Part shown: positions 11,220 through 24,100 of the stretch, piece after piece
Numbering within the stretch: the first letter of the stretch is position 1
How the letters are laid out: each line of letters opens with the position of its first letter
NCBI GenBank assembly: GCA_014526335.1
Contig: JACTAT010000267.1
Span: 464,001 to 528,000 of the forward strand
Reading direction: 5' to 3'
Source of the DNA: Chrysaora quinquecirrha
Taxonomy: Eukaryota > Cnidaria > Scyphozoa > Semaeostomeae > Pelagiidae
DNA length: 64,000 nt
The notes under the pieces: model-generated
What the model was told of the DNA's origin: nothing
The model's database searches: none
Seen by the model: only the letters and a program-made list of their open reading frames with translations
Translations under genes and position numbers: made by a program

Positions 11220-13033
11220 GCACATTGCTTCATTTTCAGTAATGTGCAAGACTTTCAAAGATGTGCCATAGTTTCAGTAATTTACGAGGATATGCTATGG
11301 TATCAGTAATGTGCAAGGGTTTCAAGCACAAGCAATGGTCTCATTAATTAGCAAAGGTTTCCAACATGAAAGTGTTTCAGTAGTGTACGAGGGTTTCAAA
11401 CATATGCAATGATTTCAGTAGTGTGCAAAGGTTTCGATCATAGTCAATTGAATTCATTAATGTGCAGGTGTTTCAAAAACATGCAGTGATTTCGTTAATC
11501 TGCTAGGTTTAATGAAGGTTTCAAACATATGCTATGGTTTCAGTAATGTGCAATGGTTTCAAACATAAGCAATGATTTCAGCAACATGCAAGGGTTTCAA
11601 ATCTTGCAATGGTTTCAGTAATGTACAAGGGTTTAAAACATATGCAATGGTTTCAGTAATTTTACTTTGCTTTTGCACATATGCTATTGTTTCAGTAATG
11701 TGCAATGGTTTCAAACATAAGCAATGATTTCAGCAACATGCAAGGGTTTCAAATCTTGCAATGGTTTCAGTAATGTACAAGGGTTTAAAACATATGCAAT
11801 GGTTTCAGTAATTTTACTTTGCTTTTACACATATGCTATTGTTTCAGTAATGTGCAATGGTTTCAATCATAAGCAATGATTTCAGCAACATGCAAGGGTT
11901 TCAAATCTTGCAATGGTTTCAGTAATGTACAAGGGTTTAAAACATATGCAATGGTTTCAGTAATTTTACTTTGCTTTTACACATATGCTATTGTTTCAGT
12001 AATGTGCAATGGTTTCAATCATAAGCAATGATTTCAGCAACATGCAAGGGTTTCAAATCTTGCAATGATTTCAGTAATGTACGAGGGTTTAAAACATATG
12101 CAATGGTTTCAGTAATGTGCAATGGTTTCAAACATAAGCAATGATTTCAGCAACATGCAAGGGTTTCAAATCTTGCAATGGTTTCAGTAATGTACAAGGG
12201 TTTAAAACATATGCAATGGTTTCAGTAATTTTACTTTGCTTTTACACATATGCTATTGTTTCAGTAATGTGCAATGGTTTCAATCATAAGCAATGATTTC
12301 AGCAACATGCAAGGGTTTCAAATCTTGCAATGATTTCAGTAATGTACGAGGGTTTCAAACATACTCAATGGTTTTAATATCGTGCAACGGCTTAAAAAAT
12401 ATGCATTGGTTTCGTTAATGTGAAAACGTTTCAGCAATGTGCAATGGCTTCATTAATGTACAAGGGTTTAAAACATATGCAATGGTTTCAGTAATTGACA
12501 ATGCTTTTACACATATGTAATGGTTTCAGCAATGTAGGAGGGTTTTAAACATGCACGCAACGATTTCAAACATTCACATTGGTTGAAAAGGTTTCACAAA
12601 TATGCAGTGGTTTCAGTAATGTACAAGGGTCTAAAACATATGTCATGGTTTCAGTAATGTACAAAAATTTTAAACATATGTAATCCCTGTAATTGTTTCA
12701 GCAATGTACGATGTTTTCAAACATGCACGCAACGATATCAGTAACGTGCAAAGTTTTCGATCATAGTTATAAAAAGCGAGCTGCCATAGTTAATATAAAT
12801 CAATAAAAGACAGTATATACGTTTAAAGTAGTTGAAATGAGCAAAGCTGTATTTACATCATCAGGCTCTAATGAACAAGTGGGTTGCAAAGGTTTCCGTA
12901 ATGTACGTGGGTTTTAAACATATGCAATGGTTTCAGAAGTGTACGAGGGTTTTAAGTATATGCAATCGTTGCATTGATGTGCAAGGGTTTCAAACATTCA
13001 ATGGTTTCATTAATGTGCAAGGGTTTGAAACAC
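11220..13033. repeat. Hierarchical satellite array (19/38/152 bp)
   Basis: Built from a 19-base half unit (CAATGGTTTCAGTAATGTG and CAAGGGTTTCAAACATATG) paired into 38 bp. From about 11,570 the marker GCAACATGCAAGGG recurs at 11,581, 11,732, 11,885, 12,037, 12,150 and 12,302: spacings near 152 (4 x 38) with one of 113 (3 x 38). Irregular units flank the core. About 12,764-12,886 is non-repeat sequence inside the array. Confidence 0.9.
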
Positions 13034-13146
13034 CTGCACCATATTAGAATTGAACCACAAAAGAAAGAAAGGAAACTCTGGCATAGATCTAAAACACAAT
13101 AAATGAAATCTTTTTTAACCTTTTAGCACGAGTTATTTTTCAAATA

Positions 13147-13536
13147 CACTTTTTTTTTAATAAGCAACTTTACTTTCGTCCAACCCTCAAAGTTGCTTAA
13201 AATTTTAGACATTTCAGCCCTCAAAGTTGCTTTAACGTTGCTTAACCTTTTTTTGTACCTACTAACCACCCCTGACTTCGCGGGTCAATATCGTCATCTG
13301 CTAGGCCTACAACATGACTTTTGGGAGACAGTAAGTGGGAAAACGTTAGCTAACGAATTTCAACATGCAAAACATAAGAACGATGAACAATTTCCTAAGA
13401 CAAGAAAGAGAATAAGCTTGGTTGTTTGACTTCTTAGTTGCTCACAGTAATTCAATTGAGCCCTCAAGTTGCTTAATGTTAAGGTCAGTTCAGCCCTAGT
13501 TGCTTATTGAGCGGTTGCTTATTAAAAAAAGGAGTG
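13147..13536. mobile_element. TA-flanked MITE, word AAGCAACTT/AAGTTGCTTA
   Basis: Ends CACTTTTTTTTTAATAAG and inverted CACTCCTTTTTTTAATAAG, TA at 13,145-46 and 13,537-38. GTTGCTTA recurs near 13,192, 13,246, 13,467, 13,499 and 13,514, often after CAGCCCTCAA. 390 bp, no coding capacity. Confidence 0.8.
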
Positions 13537-13538
13537 TA

Positions 13539-13934
13539 CTTATTTAAATTCAATTTATAAAGCTTACGTTTTCCTTTTAAGTGTACTTCTCTTTAAAAGC
13601 TGTGGTTAATCCAACGTTTGCATTTTCGTTTTGATAGAAACATAAATCGTAAGCTTATGCAACCTTGATGTCCACTGTACATATATAACGCAATCCTCTG
13701 TGAAACATACTGACACCTAAGATGAATCTCATACGAGTTTCATATGGTTTGGAGTTGTTTACACTTAGGGACATTGCGCAATTATTGAAGCGGTGAGCGG
13801 TGGTCAAACACAATGAGATGTTACACAATATGTTACTTAGACTGTTTTTGCGAATTATTTTAATCACTAATTTCAAGGCCTTATATTTTGATTTACTCGT
13901 CGACCTTCACAATAGTTGTGGGTTATATGACGGC
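13539..13934. other. No feature seen
   Basis: Spacer between the MITE and copy B; nothing recognisable. The upstream limit of the duplication may fall here. Confidence 0.3.
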
Positions 13935-14689
13935 GTCATAGTTTCTAGTCTTTGTAAACCTTCAGGGCCATCTGTAAGCTGCTCCCCTTCCCCTTTATCA
14001 CACCACCTTCTTAAATACCATTTGAATGAGTACCATTTTGAGCGACTTCATAGTTTGCAAACATCCCTTATCGCGGAAAATTTTCAAAGAAACCCCCTTT
14101 TCATGAAGCTTGTGCGCAGACTCAATTGTCAAGCCTCCAGGGCTTTTGTAGGGCCTTGGGACAGAAAGAGGACAGCCCCTCCGCGACTAACGAGCTAAGT
14201 GAAAAAAAACAGGGGGTCTCGAGGCACTTCCTTTGAAATATTTTCTGATGAAACCCTCCAGATTGACTGCAAATTCACTTCAGAACAAATTCTGCTCTAT
14301 CTTATTGAATCTTATTGAAAAGTTTTTAAAGAAATAATTCTTAAGGATTGGCAGTGTGTGCCAGTCCCGTAGTGGAAAATTTTATTTCTATGGTTGGCTT
14401 GGCTCTACGGTCATGGGCACTTTTAAGTTTACTACACAGCGTTGGCCTAAATATTGCCGTGTGAACCACAGTGTAAAATTTAACCAGAGAAATAATGAGT
14501 TTTACGTTAATAATTTTAGAAAGGTTCGCAATGTTGAGTTGAAGTAAACATTGCTGAAATTGTGGGATTGATGAGAGAATTTGAGAACTTTTGTATGGTC
14601 ATTCCAAACTTTCTTACACGTTTTTATTTCAACAGAAAGTTTTTGGGGGCCAGTCTTGAACCTTTCTTAGACGATTCATGTTTTCAGTA

Positions 14690-15490
14690 CAAAAATTTTC
14701 TTGTTTAGTTCTTAGCAAAAATTTTGGAATGCGGTATTTCTGCACATGCACAGTTAAAAGCACTGTAAAAATTTCACATATATCACGTTTTCAAAAAAAA
14801 TCATCATAAGACTCGTTTAATAGCAAGATGAACAAATGAACAAGAGGGAAAATAACATTTAGCTACAGAACATTAAGAGCCAAAATACGACACACAAGTT
14901 TCTTAAGTTTCAAGAATCCAGTTTCGAATTTTTCTTAAATTTAAGTTGAGCATCACTTTCGTATAAATAACTTTCTTGTACTGAGATACCACGTGTATAA
15001 GCTAAGAAAAGTGTAAGTGCGACTTACCTTAGGCAATTTTTAGTCGCGTCATCAAGTTCAAACTCTAACTTTTAACACACTATTTTGACCTTCTCGTTGC
15101 TTGACGCTTTTCTTGCAGCTTCTCGGTATTTTTACATCGAATCATTACATAAATAGTTCCCCTATAATCCGCATTTTGAGGCCTCGCCTAGATGTTCAAT
15201 TCACGACGTGGTACCTAATGAAATTTTAATGTGAAGTTCGATGTTTTTGAGTTTGTGCTAGGATTTGTTGCATCAGAGCTGTTCAAGTAACGGTGATCAC
15301 TGCAGGGATATTCTGATGTACCATTTGATTGGTTTTTTATTCTCAGATTTCCATAATTGCTTGTGTTTCATACTGTATTGCCACCTGCTTCCCAATGCTG
15401 TTCAAGCGAAATCATTAACCTGAGAGCTTTAAAGCGTATAGCGTAGCCAGACATCCATCATTGGAGGGGCAAAACGATGTGGTCAAAGAA
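14690..15490. other. Segment present only in copy B
   Basis: In copy A this is replaced by the foldback element, a 25-base scrap (AGAGGGAAAATAACATTTAG...) and a second CCCTGTCTA end. No gene or known element seen here. Confidence 0.5.
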
Positions 15491-16761
15491 ATGTAGGGCG
15501 TGGTTTCAAGGAAAATAACCAAGTCGTACCCTCCGACACTTTTGCGTCAGACCAAACCTAGCTATATTCAGGCCCCAGTTGCATCTATGCCGACATGCCT
15601 CGTCGCGCCTTAGCTTTTTTATCGGATTACACGCAGTTTTTTTTTATAAGCAACTTCGCTCGGCCCTACTTCAAAAAGTTGCTTATTTTTTTACCTCTTA
15701 TGGCCACTATTCAGTAGCAAAAGTTGCTTAGTAGTTGCTTAATTTTAACTGCATTTTTTTGCCCTAAGAATAGTAGGTATAGAGGCTAGAAAATTAGCAA
15801 AATCCAACATTGCACATAAAATGACTGGAATCAAATCTCCCTGCTGATATTGTTACCATTAGAGACTTCGTATTGAAAGTTTAACCGAAATCCCTCAATG
15901 AAATGCCTCACTTAACGAGAAATAGTCGGTTGATATGCGAGTTTTGACGACACATGAATGGAAATAGCTTCTATGTTGATCAATCCTCGATTGCTTGCAG
16001 TGATATAAATCATTCTGGATGGAAAGTTTTGTTCAAAGATGTTACCTCTTTTGCTTGCTTGCTTTCTTGGCAAATTCCAGATGTTTTACAAAAAATGTTT
16101 GATCGTTCGGTTAGGGACTTAGTCTCGTCCCTACAATTTTTCCCGTGACTGTTATATATAAACTTCGATAAAAGCAAATTATTTTTACCTTTGATGGCGT
16201 TGACATCCAAACTTGTCTTGTAAAAGCTCAAAGTTCCACGCAAGAACGTAGGTATAGATCAATGCAAGAACGTAGGTATAGATCGTACAGATACTGATGC
16301 TATCCATATGCAACTTAATCCGCTTAGCGGTGCTCGCGTAAAGCACAGAATCTCTTTTCGGCTTATCTACATTTGTACGTATGGCTTACAGCTTGGTAGC
16401 ATGTCTTCTGTTCAACTCCTGAAGAACGTTGCTTTTATAACCACAATTGTTTGGTATAATAAAACAAGACGATACCACCAAAAGCTTCACTTAAAATTCA
16501 TTCTCAATGGCGTTCTCAGAAGAAACGCCCCTTCTTGGTCTTTCAAGACGTCTTGTGGCTATTCAAGATATGAAGTTCGTTATTTTGCTTGGCAACGTTG
16601 AAAAATATACCCAAAGAATGTAGTTACATGTGGGGACGAGAACGCCCCTTCCGTATGCTGTAATACTCTTCTTGCTATGATTCATTACTTTCACAGATTT
16701 TTCTTGTATTTCTTTGTAAAGACACTTTATTTAAGAATAGATTTTTCCTGAAGCGGAACAC

Positions 16762-16830
16762 CACCATTTATTGGATTTGAACCCAAGACTGCATGATGAG
16801 AGAGCCAACGAAGACTTCACTAAGCTGAAG
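16762..16830 (-). pseudogene. tRNA-like relic or SINE head, copy B
   Basis: Sister of the copy A relic; B-box-like GGGTTCAAATCC retained, A-box-like part eroded. Confidence 0.35.
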
Positions 16831-17662
16831 AGCTCAATGAAATCGTATAGTAACTATCCAAGTCATAAGAATAACTCTGATAGGCAAAAGAGTGTAAACG
16901 AAAGACGTATTGTGACCTTTTTGGACTGGTTCAAGTTCCGTGCAAACGAGGTCTTAGTGTATTCTCACTTGTACCACTGATCCCTTCAATTTTGATTTGT
17001 TTTTTTCAGTTCTTGAACAGCTTGAGATGCGTTTCGATAAGCAAAGAGCACATAGAAAGAAATAAAAGAAAAAAGAATTCCAGCTGGTACCTGAGACTTA
17101 TAAACTCTAATATTATACGTTACATGACTTGCGCTAGATTTTATTCCTCTTTCACTTCATTGATATTGATTAACGGATAGCTTAATTGTCACTAATATAA
17201 CCACATCTGCAGTTTCATAGAGTGGGACCTCCTTTAACGGGCACCTCTATACAACGACCTGTGGAGTGAGTGGGCAAGCGGTCTAAGGATAGATTGTTTT
17301 TTTTAGATCGATCATGATATACATGTATTGTTAATATTTTTTATTAGTCATTTAATTTCTATTCATAGTCATAGCATCTTTTTTCGTGCTAGTTTTAGGT
17401 TAAATTTCCTTGAAGATAAATAAATTTCTTTGCATTTGTTCTGTGTTCTCTATTCATTTTCTCACTTTTTCCAGCATTTGTGGGAGATTCTTTCGCGCAT
17501 GCGCGTTTCTTGTTTGATCAAGATTTAATCCGTTCTCTGGCAAAGGATACCAGCTTTCAGTAATATTGAAATAGTAGGCAATCCAGGCTGAAAGTGGTAG
17601 CAATGTGATGTCTCAAAGCTGTCATTTCCTCAAAACAGTCTTTGACCAACGCAATGGCACTT

Positions 17663-18349
17663 TCAGAAGATTGAACATCGCCCCATCCCACCAATGCTCG
17701 CATCACAGATGTAGAAACCATGGTAAAACAAGACGGTGATCCCTACTGGTTCATGAAACTGGGCATTCGTTGATTCTATACCATCTTGACTGTCACTTGT
17801 ATCGCTTACTTCAAATGTCACAACAGAATCCTTGTCCCAGAAGAAAATTTTGGTTGACCAAAAAAAGTGGAGAGAAATCCATTCAATGGCATCCACATCC
17901 ATATCTTTGTTCTGTTTCTTTGGTCTGTTGGCAGAGCAATATCACTCAGAGAACCGGTGTCGAGATTAATCAGACTTATTCTTGAACTGCAAAATACTGC
18001 GATATCGCAATAAAAACAAGTACCAGTGAATGGACATCTGAGACCATGTGCTAGGATACTGATAAGGAGCATTTTCTGCTGTGATACCAATGCCATCTTG
18101 TGCTAGCTTCAGAAAGTCGTTAGATCTTGTAGACGAACAAGCAGCATATAACAATCGTAACCCACTAATGGAAACAATGCAGTCAAACTTCGCATCATCA
18201 TTCGCTATAGAGTTAACGACTTTTACAGGATCCATTTTCCTCATATTCGGCTGCAGTTTTCTTCTTTTTTTCTTCGAGGCGTGCTTTGCATGTCTTAAAG
18301 TTTCCGCCAGAACGTCTCTCAAATTATGGTTAATGCATTTTAGTGCCAT
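17663..18349 (-). pseudogene. Antisense propeller-like gene relic, copy B
   Basis: Better preserved than copy A: 127 codons open from MALKCINHNLRDVLAETLRH through VNSSIAND-like text (VNSIANDDAKFDCIVSISG) to YPSTWSQMS, then a shift near 18,030 to the frame with TGTCFYCDIAVFCSSRISL and a second shift to the frame ending CDASIGGMGRCSIF. The shared main frameshift shows it was already broken before the duplication, or that two splice joints are missed. It lies head-to-head upstream of PHF21A exon 1B. Confidence 0.5.
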
Positions 18350-19343
18350 ATTCTTTCTAACATTTCAAGTTTTAATCACGCAACCATCAAGTTCATAGCC
18401 GCTTTCACGTAATCACGTGGTAAAAAAATCGTTTTTCACGTGCACGCAAAAAGTGCGAATCACGCCACAACTCGTTGAAAAAACAATTTTCACGTCATCA
18501 CGAGCAAAAAAATGCCTTGTAACGCATCACGTCAAAGCTCTTGGGGGGGGGGGCACTTCAGTGGCCTGCTGCACACCTCCTTCCCGCGGGAGTAGGAAGT
18601 ACGGGAGTAGGAAGTCCGTCATTGAAGGAAACATGAGATGAGAATTTGGAATTTTGTGTCTCCAGAGTCGCTCTGGTTGGGTTTCCGTGACTGAAAAAAT
18701 ATGCTATATATAACTACAAAATCATTCTATTTCACCAACTATTGAAACATGCCCCATCGTATCGAGCGGTAAATAGCATTGCTTCAATTGGCTTCTACAG
18801 TGCCATTGATGCATATTTAGATATTGACTGGAGTTTCTTTGGGAGTTTTGAGCTGAAACGATCGGCTTGGTGTCTAATAACATGCATGTGGCTTTCATAG
18901 TATTATTTTATATGATTTTGAATTCAGAACAAATGGTGAACCCTACATTTAGGAAACTATTATAACAATTTTGTTTTGGAAAGGGCCCAAACTAGTGGGC
19001 AAAAAGCCAAAAATTTTGCTTTACTACTGGGCCAAGAAAAAGCCAATGGCCCAGTGGTTACAATGTTAAAGGATGCCCTGAAACCGGGGACAAGGACTCC
19101 TGCTACCGTATTGACTTGTTACTATAACCAACTCCGGAACCAAACCCGAAGGATGAAATGGAAGAGAGGCAAGAGTCTCTAGAAATGATACAGTAAATGA
19201 CCATCAGCAACTTTAGACAGAACGTGGGTACTTCAGTATGAATCAAACGAATCAAGTGACGAAGAAATCGATGAAACGCGAAACCAAAGATATCGATAGC
19301 AGCCTGAGATCGACAAAGAAACAAACTTTTTGTTAGGGAGAAG

Positions 19344-19817
19344 CCCGGGGGGGTTACTTCAATATGTAGACATACTCGACGTGCCGCTCATATGGATGGG
19401 TTTTTTCGAGTGAAATTCTCTACACATGGGTCTGATATTCTGCTCGATTCTGGTTGATGGGTTGGTATTTTAGGATTTTCTTACCAATAGGTCCCATTAT
19501 GATTTACCGCAAAGTGGCTGACAACCTTTCTACTTTGTCTTTTGCTTTCCAAACGATGAATTAGCAGCAACAACAGAGCTCGGTCACATTGCTTGCAAAG
19601 AATCGCCGTCAGATTCGATTTTGCGAGACTTTTCGTGAATTCTAGCACTGTAAAAGGGTTTTAAAATCAACCGAATTCATACACAAGGGCTTGAAATTTC
19701 CCGATTTTCATGCAAATGGGTCAGAAATCCTTGAAAATGCTATCATACAAATGGGTCCTTTTGTCAAAGTCCAGATTCACGTCTGATCATGGACACATTG
19801 AAGTACCCCCCCCCGGG
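19344..19817. mobile_element. CCCGGG-ended element, 8-bp TSD (copy B only)
   Basis: Starts CCCGGGGGGGTTACTTCAAT and ends with the inverse, flanked by perfect GGGAGAAG (19,336-43; 19,818-25). Shares GTGCCGCTCATATGG with the copies at 25,386 and 60,802. No coding capacity. Confidence 0.8.
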
Positions 19818-20246
19818 GGGAGAAGAACGCGATTTGGAAGACCAGTTCGTTTCAATTATAAAATCTTTGTAACAAAATGGATCGGTAGATGATGGGATAT
19901 AGTTTAAAATTAAAGTAGCAACAAACCATCCTGTATGTAGGTCAAGTCACAACAGAATATCATTTAAAATCTACTTTAGCTAAATCCTTTGACTGGATTT
20001 CCGATTTTGGGCGCGGGAACGTGATATGGAAAATATTTCGACGTGATGGGAAAAAATTGACGTAATCGCGTGATTGATAAACCTGCTTGGGGGGGGGGGC
20101 GCACTGGAGAAATCAATGCTCAATCCACACAGTAAAAGATGTAGACGAATTTCTGCAGCGATTCTACCGCGTTAAGTGACGGCTTTTTTTCTCCCAAATG
20201 AGCCACGCAAAATTCTGCCCACTATGTTCTGAGATGCCATTTTCAC

Positions 20247-20802
20247 CAGAGATGCAAAAAACCTGCACACCTGCAAACCTGGCTTGGAGGAAGGTTTTGG
20301 CTAAAAAATGAGGAAGGTTTTGTAGTAAAACGACTTTTTATATTTTTGTTGCAGCTAATTTAAGTCTGGACAATAAATTACGAACAAAATACCTTTAATT
20401 ATTAAAAATAATTCAAACTGCATGCCGTTGTTTCAGGCTGCATTTCAAAATCAATCAAAGTAGAAGTCAGGCTTGCTTGGTCAATATAATAAAAGAATGA
20501 AAAATCTATCTTGTCAACCCTTTGCATTTTCCTGCAGTGCTGTGATATCCTTCAGCTTGGAAAGTTGAAATCAATTTATCAATCACCTTCTTAAGACTGT
20601 AGCCTCACTGATATTAAAGCCTGACTACCATCTTTGAAACACTTAAGCTAAAACATAAAAGCGAACTGGGAAGCTCCCTATGTACATGTATTCGTCACTT
20701 GCGTGTAGGAGTCTGTCTGGCTGGTTTTCGGCAATTTCATATCAAGTTAAAATGAGGAAGGTTGGTAAAAAGATTTCATGTTTGGAGGAAGGTCAATTAC
20801 TT
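20247..20802. mobile_element. 556-bp CAGAG-ended insertion, 8-bp TSD (copy B only)
   Basis: Flanked by perfect ATTTTCAC (20,239-46; 20,803-10). Begins CAGAGATGC like the element at 108 and contains several GAGGAAGGT words (the reverse complement of ACCTTCCTC). Its right TIR is weak. Confidence 0.6.
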
Positions 20803-21098
20803 ATTTTCACGTTACTTTGAAAAAGAGAAAAGCATGCTCCCTGAAATACGGAGAGGAGCGGAGTTCAGTTCACTAAAATTCCCCTAATTTCCTGGCTACC
20901 AAGTTCCTCGATCCCCGGTTTTGGAACAAACGTCATCATCTTGGACCCATTTGAGTTTGTTGTTGCTGTTGTTTACGTGTGGAAGAATTCTGTTCTGGTC
21001 TGCAAAATACACCAAACTGACTCTGAATAATTCCCTTTCCCTCGCTCTCTTTTCCCTGCTTTCTTATTTCACAAAGATTGGTTTTTTCCACAAGAAAA

Positions 21099-21152
21099 AT
21101 GGAAATAGAAAAGTTACATTTCAAGCTAAAATCTTTATCTGATCAACACCAG
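21099..21152 (+). CDS. PHF21A: PHF21A-like exon 1, copy B
   Basis: Same 18 codons as copy A, ending in CACCAG before a GTGAGT donor, phase 0. The leader upstream (about 20,900-21,098) contains a TTGTTGTTGCTGTTGTT tract and a pyrimidine-rich stretch shared with copy A; I saw no clear TATA box. This copy is nearest to exon 3 and is the default first exon. Confidence 0.85.
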
Positions 21153-24100
21153 GTGAGTCGTTTAGTTTTTCAGTTTTAAACTTTTTAATCAGTGCTTGAA
21201 AACACAAGCAAAATGAAAATGTTTCACGTCCTTGTTCTCCACTCAGGGAGGTCGGGAGGAAGACGAAACACAATGACACACGAAACTTTTTAGAGAGACG
21301 AACTTTCCTTCATTACTTAGTTTTTGTCTTTATGATAAAGTAACAAATCGTTGCTTGCTTGATATTTCTAAAATGAACTTGTTTCCGTTGACTTTCTCTT
21401 TTTAAAATAACAGACTTCCAAACTTTTGTAAAATGAAGAGAGAGTTTTGTTTTCCTTCTAGGCTCATATTGAGCAAGCAAGTCCAGATTTCGGATGATCA
21501 GTTTTTAAATTCCTAAAATCTCGAGCGTTATTCTGTAAAACTTGCAAACAAATTCAAGATATAAATCACGAATAACAGTTTTAAGTCATGACAAAATTGC
21601 TTTTTTGCCAAATTTATTCATCCCCTGAAAAATTGATTAGAAACATCTGCACTTATTGCCTCAAAGTCTCAAACAGTCTATGGAGGTTTTGATAAAATCT
21701 TAGACATTTTTTATGCATAGATCCTAAATTGATTTCATTTTTGCTGTTTTCTGTTATAATTTACTGATAATTTCTACGCTTTTCAACTTATTTTTGAGAT
21801 CTTTTTCCAATTTTGTGTCTTAAATCTTTAACTTGCTTTGAAATGTGACATTTTGTTTATTCATGGCCATGTTTTTTCAAATATTTGGCAGACACTAAAA
21901 TCTGAGCAGTAAATTAAAGCAAAAAATGTTTATTCTTTTGCATAAGCTGGGCGGATTTTGTTGTATATTAATTTAAAGATAAATACAAGGTTAAAAATTC
22001 TGGTCAGTAATGTTCCTTTCTAGTAGAATTTTTTGAATTCAAAGGGAAAAGTTTTCTAAATTTGATTTTTGTACTCTTACTTTTGCAGTTGCTTCTAAGA
22101 AAATTGAGCAGCAGTGAGGTGAGATAAGATTTTCTTTTATGATTTTAACTCATACGTTTTGAATAACTTACTTGAATTTGTAAAAATTCAATCTTTTTAA
22201 AATTGAAAAGGCTTCAACTAGTTATTCAGATTGGGGATGATAAGCAGAAAGCAATGGAGCATTATGGGATAGGAGGCAATTCCATCTTGTTTTCAAAATA
22301 TTTTTGGCCCAGTTATCAAGAACATTCTTTTATTTTTGTTTAGTTTTGAAAAATTTTCAAAAGCAAATTTCTGAAAGATATATTTTTAAAAAATTGAGAA
22401 AATGAAGGGTTTGGCCACAAAGATTCATTTACAAGGCTTTATAGGTCATACAACCTTCTTGTTCCTTAGAAATTTAAATTATCATAAATAATTGTTTTAG
22501 AATATATAAATGATAAACATCCACCACCAATAACACATGAATTTTACTCAAGTATTCAGATTAAAATATGCTGAAAAAATCAATTCTCTCTGAAATCCTT
22601 ACTGTTATTTTTTTTGAAAAAATGTATATAATTCTTTAATAATAATAACAAAAGTTTACTTGAAATCTGAAGCTTACTTGAAAATTTTCTTTCTAAATAT
22701 GAATAATGGCATTGGAGTGAGAATTTGGAATGCAATGGGTTGATTGTTTCCCAAAGTTTGATGGAAAACTAATTTTGTGCCCATTCCTCCAGAGGGAACA
22801 AAGTAAAAATTTTGGGCATGAAACCTCAATATTAATGTATTTTATAACTCTGAGCACAAGTTCCAGGGCTAATTGTCCCCCTTGCTCTCATAGAAATTGA
22901 GAAATTCTTTGATTTTCCTATTGTTAGGTCCTGAATTTGTTGCTTCTGCCTCCACTGCATGGTGCTTCAATGCCTTGCTTCGAGCACCTCTGAATAGTTT
23001 ATTTGAAGAACAGTTGTGTTATTTTTCTCTTTTTAGCCACGCAAATAGGGTATGGAGGCTTGAACCTTGGAAAAAATTCGCGAAATTCCTACCCATAACA
23101 TGGTTGTTAGCCATGGGGGGCTTCTAATCACCTTTTTCAGTTATGTTTTGAAAATTGAATGGTGCATTGTTTGAAAATTTTGGTTTTGTAGAAAATCGCG
23201 TATAAGTATCTAAATTTACATATACAGTATTGCTCTTTAAACTTGAAACAGTGCCAGGATAGTTTTTCTTCAAACAATAAGAACAATTGGCAGGTACTCA
23301 AACAATACTAAAAAAACAATGAATTTGTGAATGGGAGTTTGTAGGTTTCAACCCACAAAGAACAATAGCAACTATAGCCCTGTGGAAACTTTTTGAATTT
23401 TAAAAACTCAATGAGGTATTTTTTGATATCTTTACTGACTCTCAGCCCTTTCTGTCCCTTCTCTTTCATGTACAAGAAAACCCCCATTGCTGCATCAGGA
23501 CCCTTTGAACCCCCAAATTTCTTGGTTTTTCTATATGAATTTTTTGAAGATGGTTTAAATTTCTAGTTTGAATAGAAATTTTTAACCCTTTTTCTAATTT
23601 TTTTACTTTGCAGACCAATGACCAGTTATTTATAATCAACTAGGGGCGATATGTGGGGAATCATTTTCCACCCCCTCAGATTCTTCACACATTTTGTCAA
23701 GCTGTATATTCTCTTACTAAATCAAAATCTTTATTTTGATTTGCTGACGTCAGCATAAAGTCGAAATTATGACGTCATCAATGACGTCACTTTTGGTATC
23801 TGCAAAAATATGGAAATTTTGATTTTCAAAAATTTATATTCTTCAGAGTGCTAAAATATCTAGGTTGTGTATATTAAGCCTTTTAAGTTATCGTGTGTAA
23901 ATTCCCAATCAAGAAAGGATATGAAAATTACTGTCCCACAGAATGATTTCCGTGTGTAGAAAAGGTTTCGGTAAACGGCGGACAGCATTGCATTTTTTCA
24001 AAATCACACGATGATATTGAGTTTTTCGATGCGATAATCGCTTAAAGCGTCCTGAACTAAGCCTAGGTGCACAGCTTCATAAGGAATATGAAGCTTTGGG

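Larger units (their letters stand above)
13935..23251 (+). repeat. Tandem segmental duplication, copy B
   Basis: Sister of copy A. It has about 800 bp (14,690-15,490) missing from A, and insertions absent from A at 19,344-19,817 and 20,247-20,802. The long collinear identity in non-coding sequence implies a fairly recent duplication. Confidence 0.9.

Noticed and set aside
11220..13033. Regular repeats that might be read as a CRISPR array
   Set aside because: Eukaryotic context, no unique spacers, half units diverge gradually and form higher-order units; it is a satellite.
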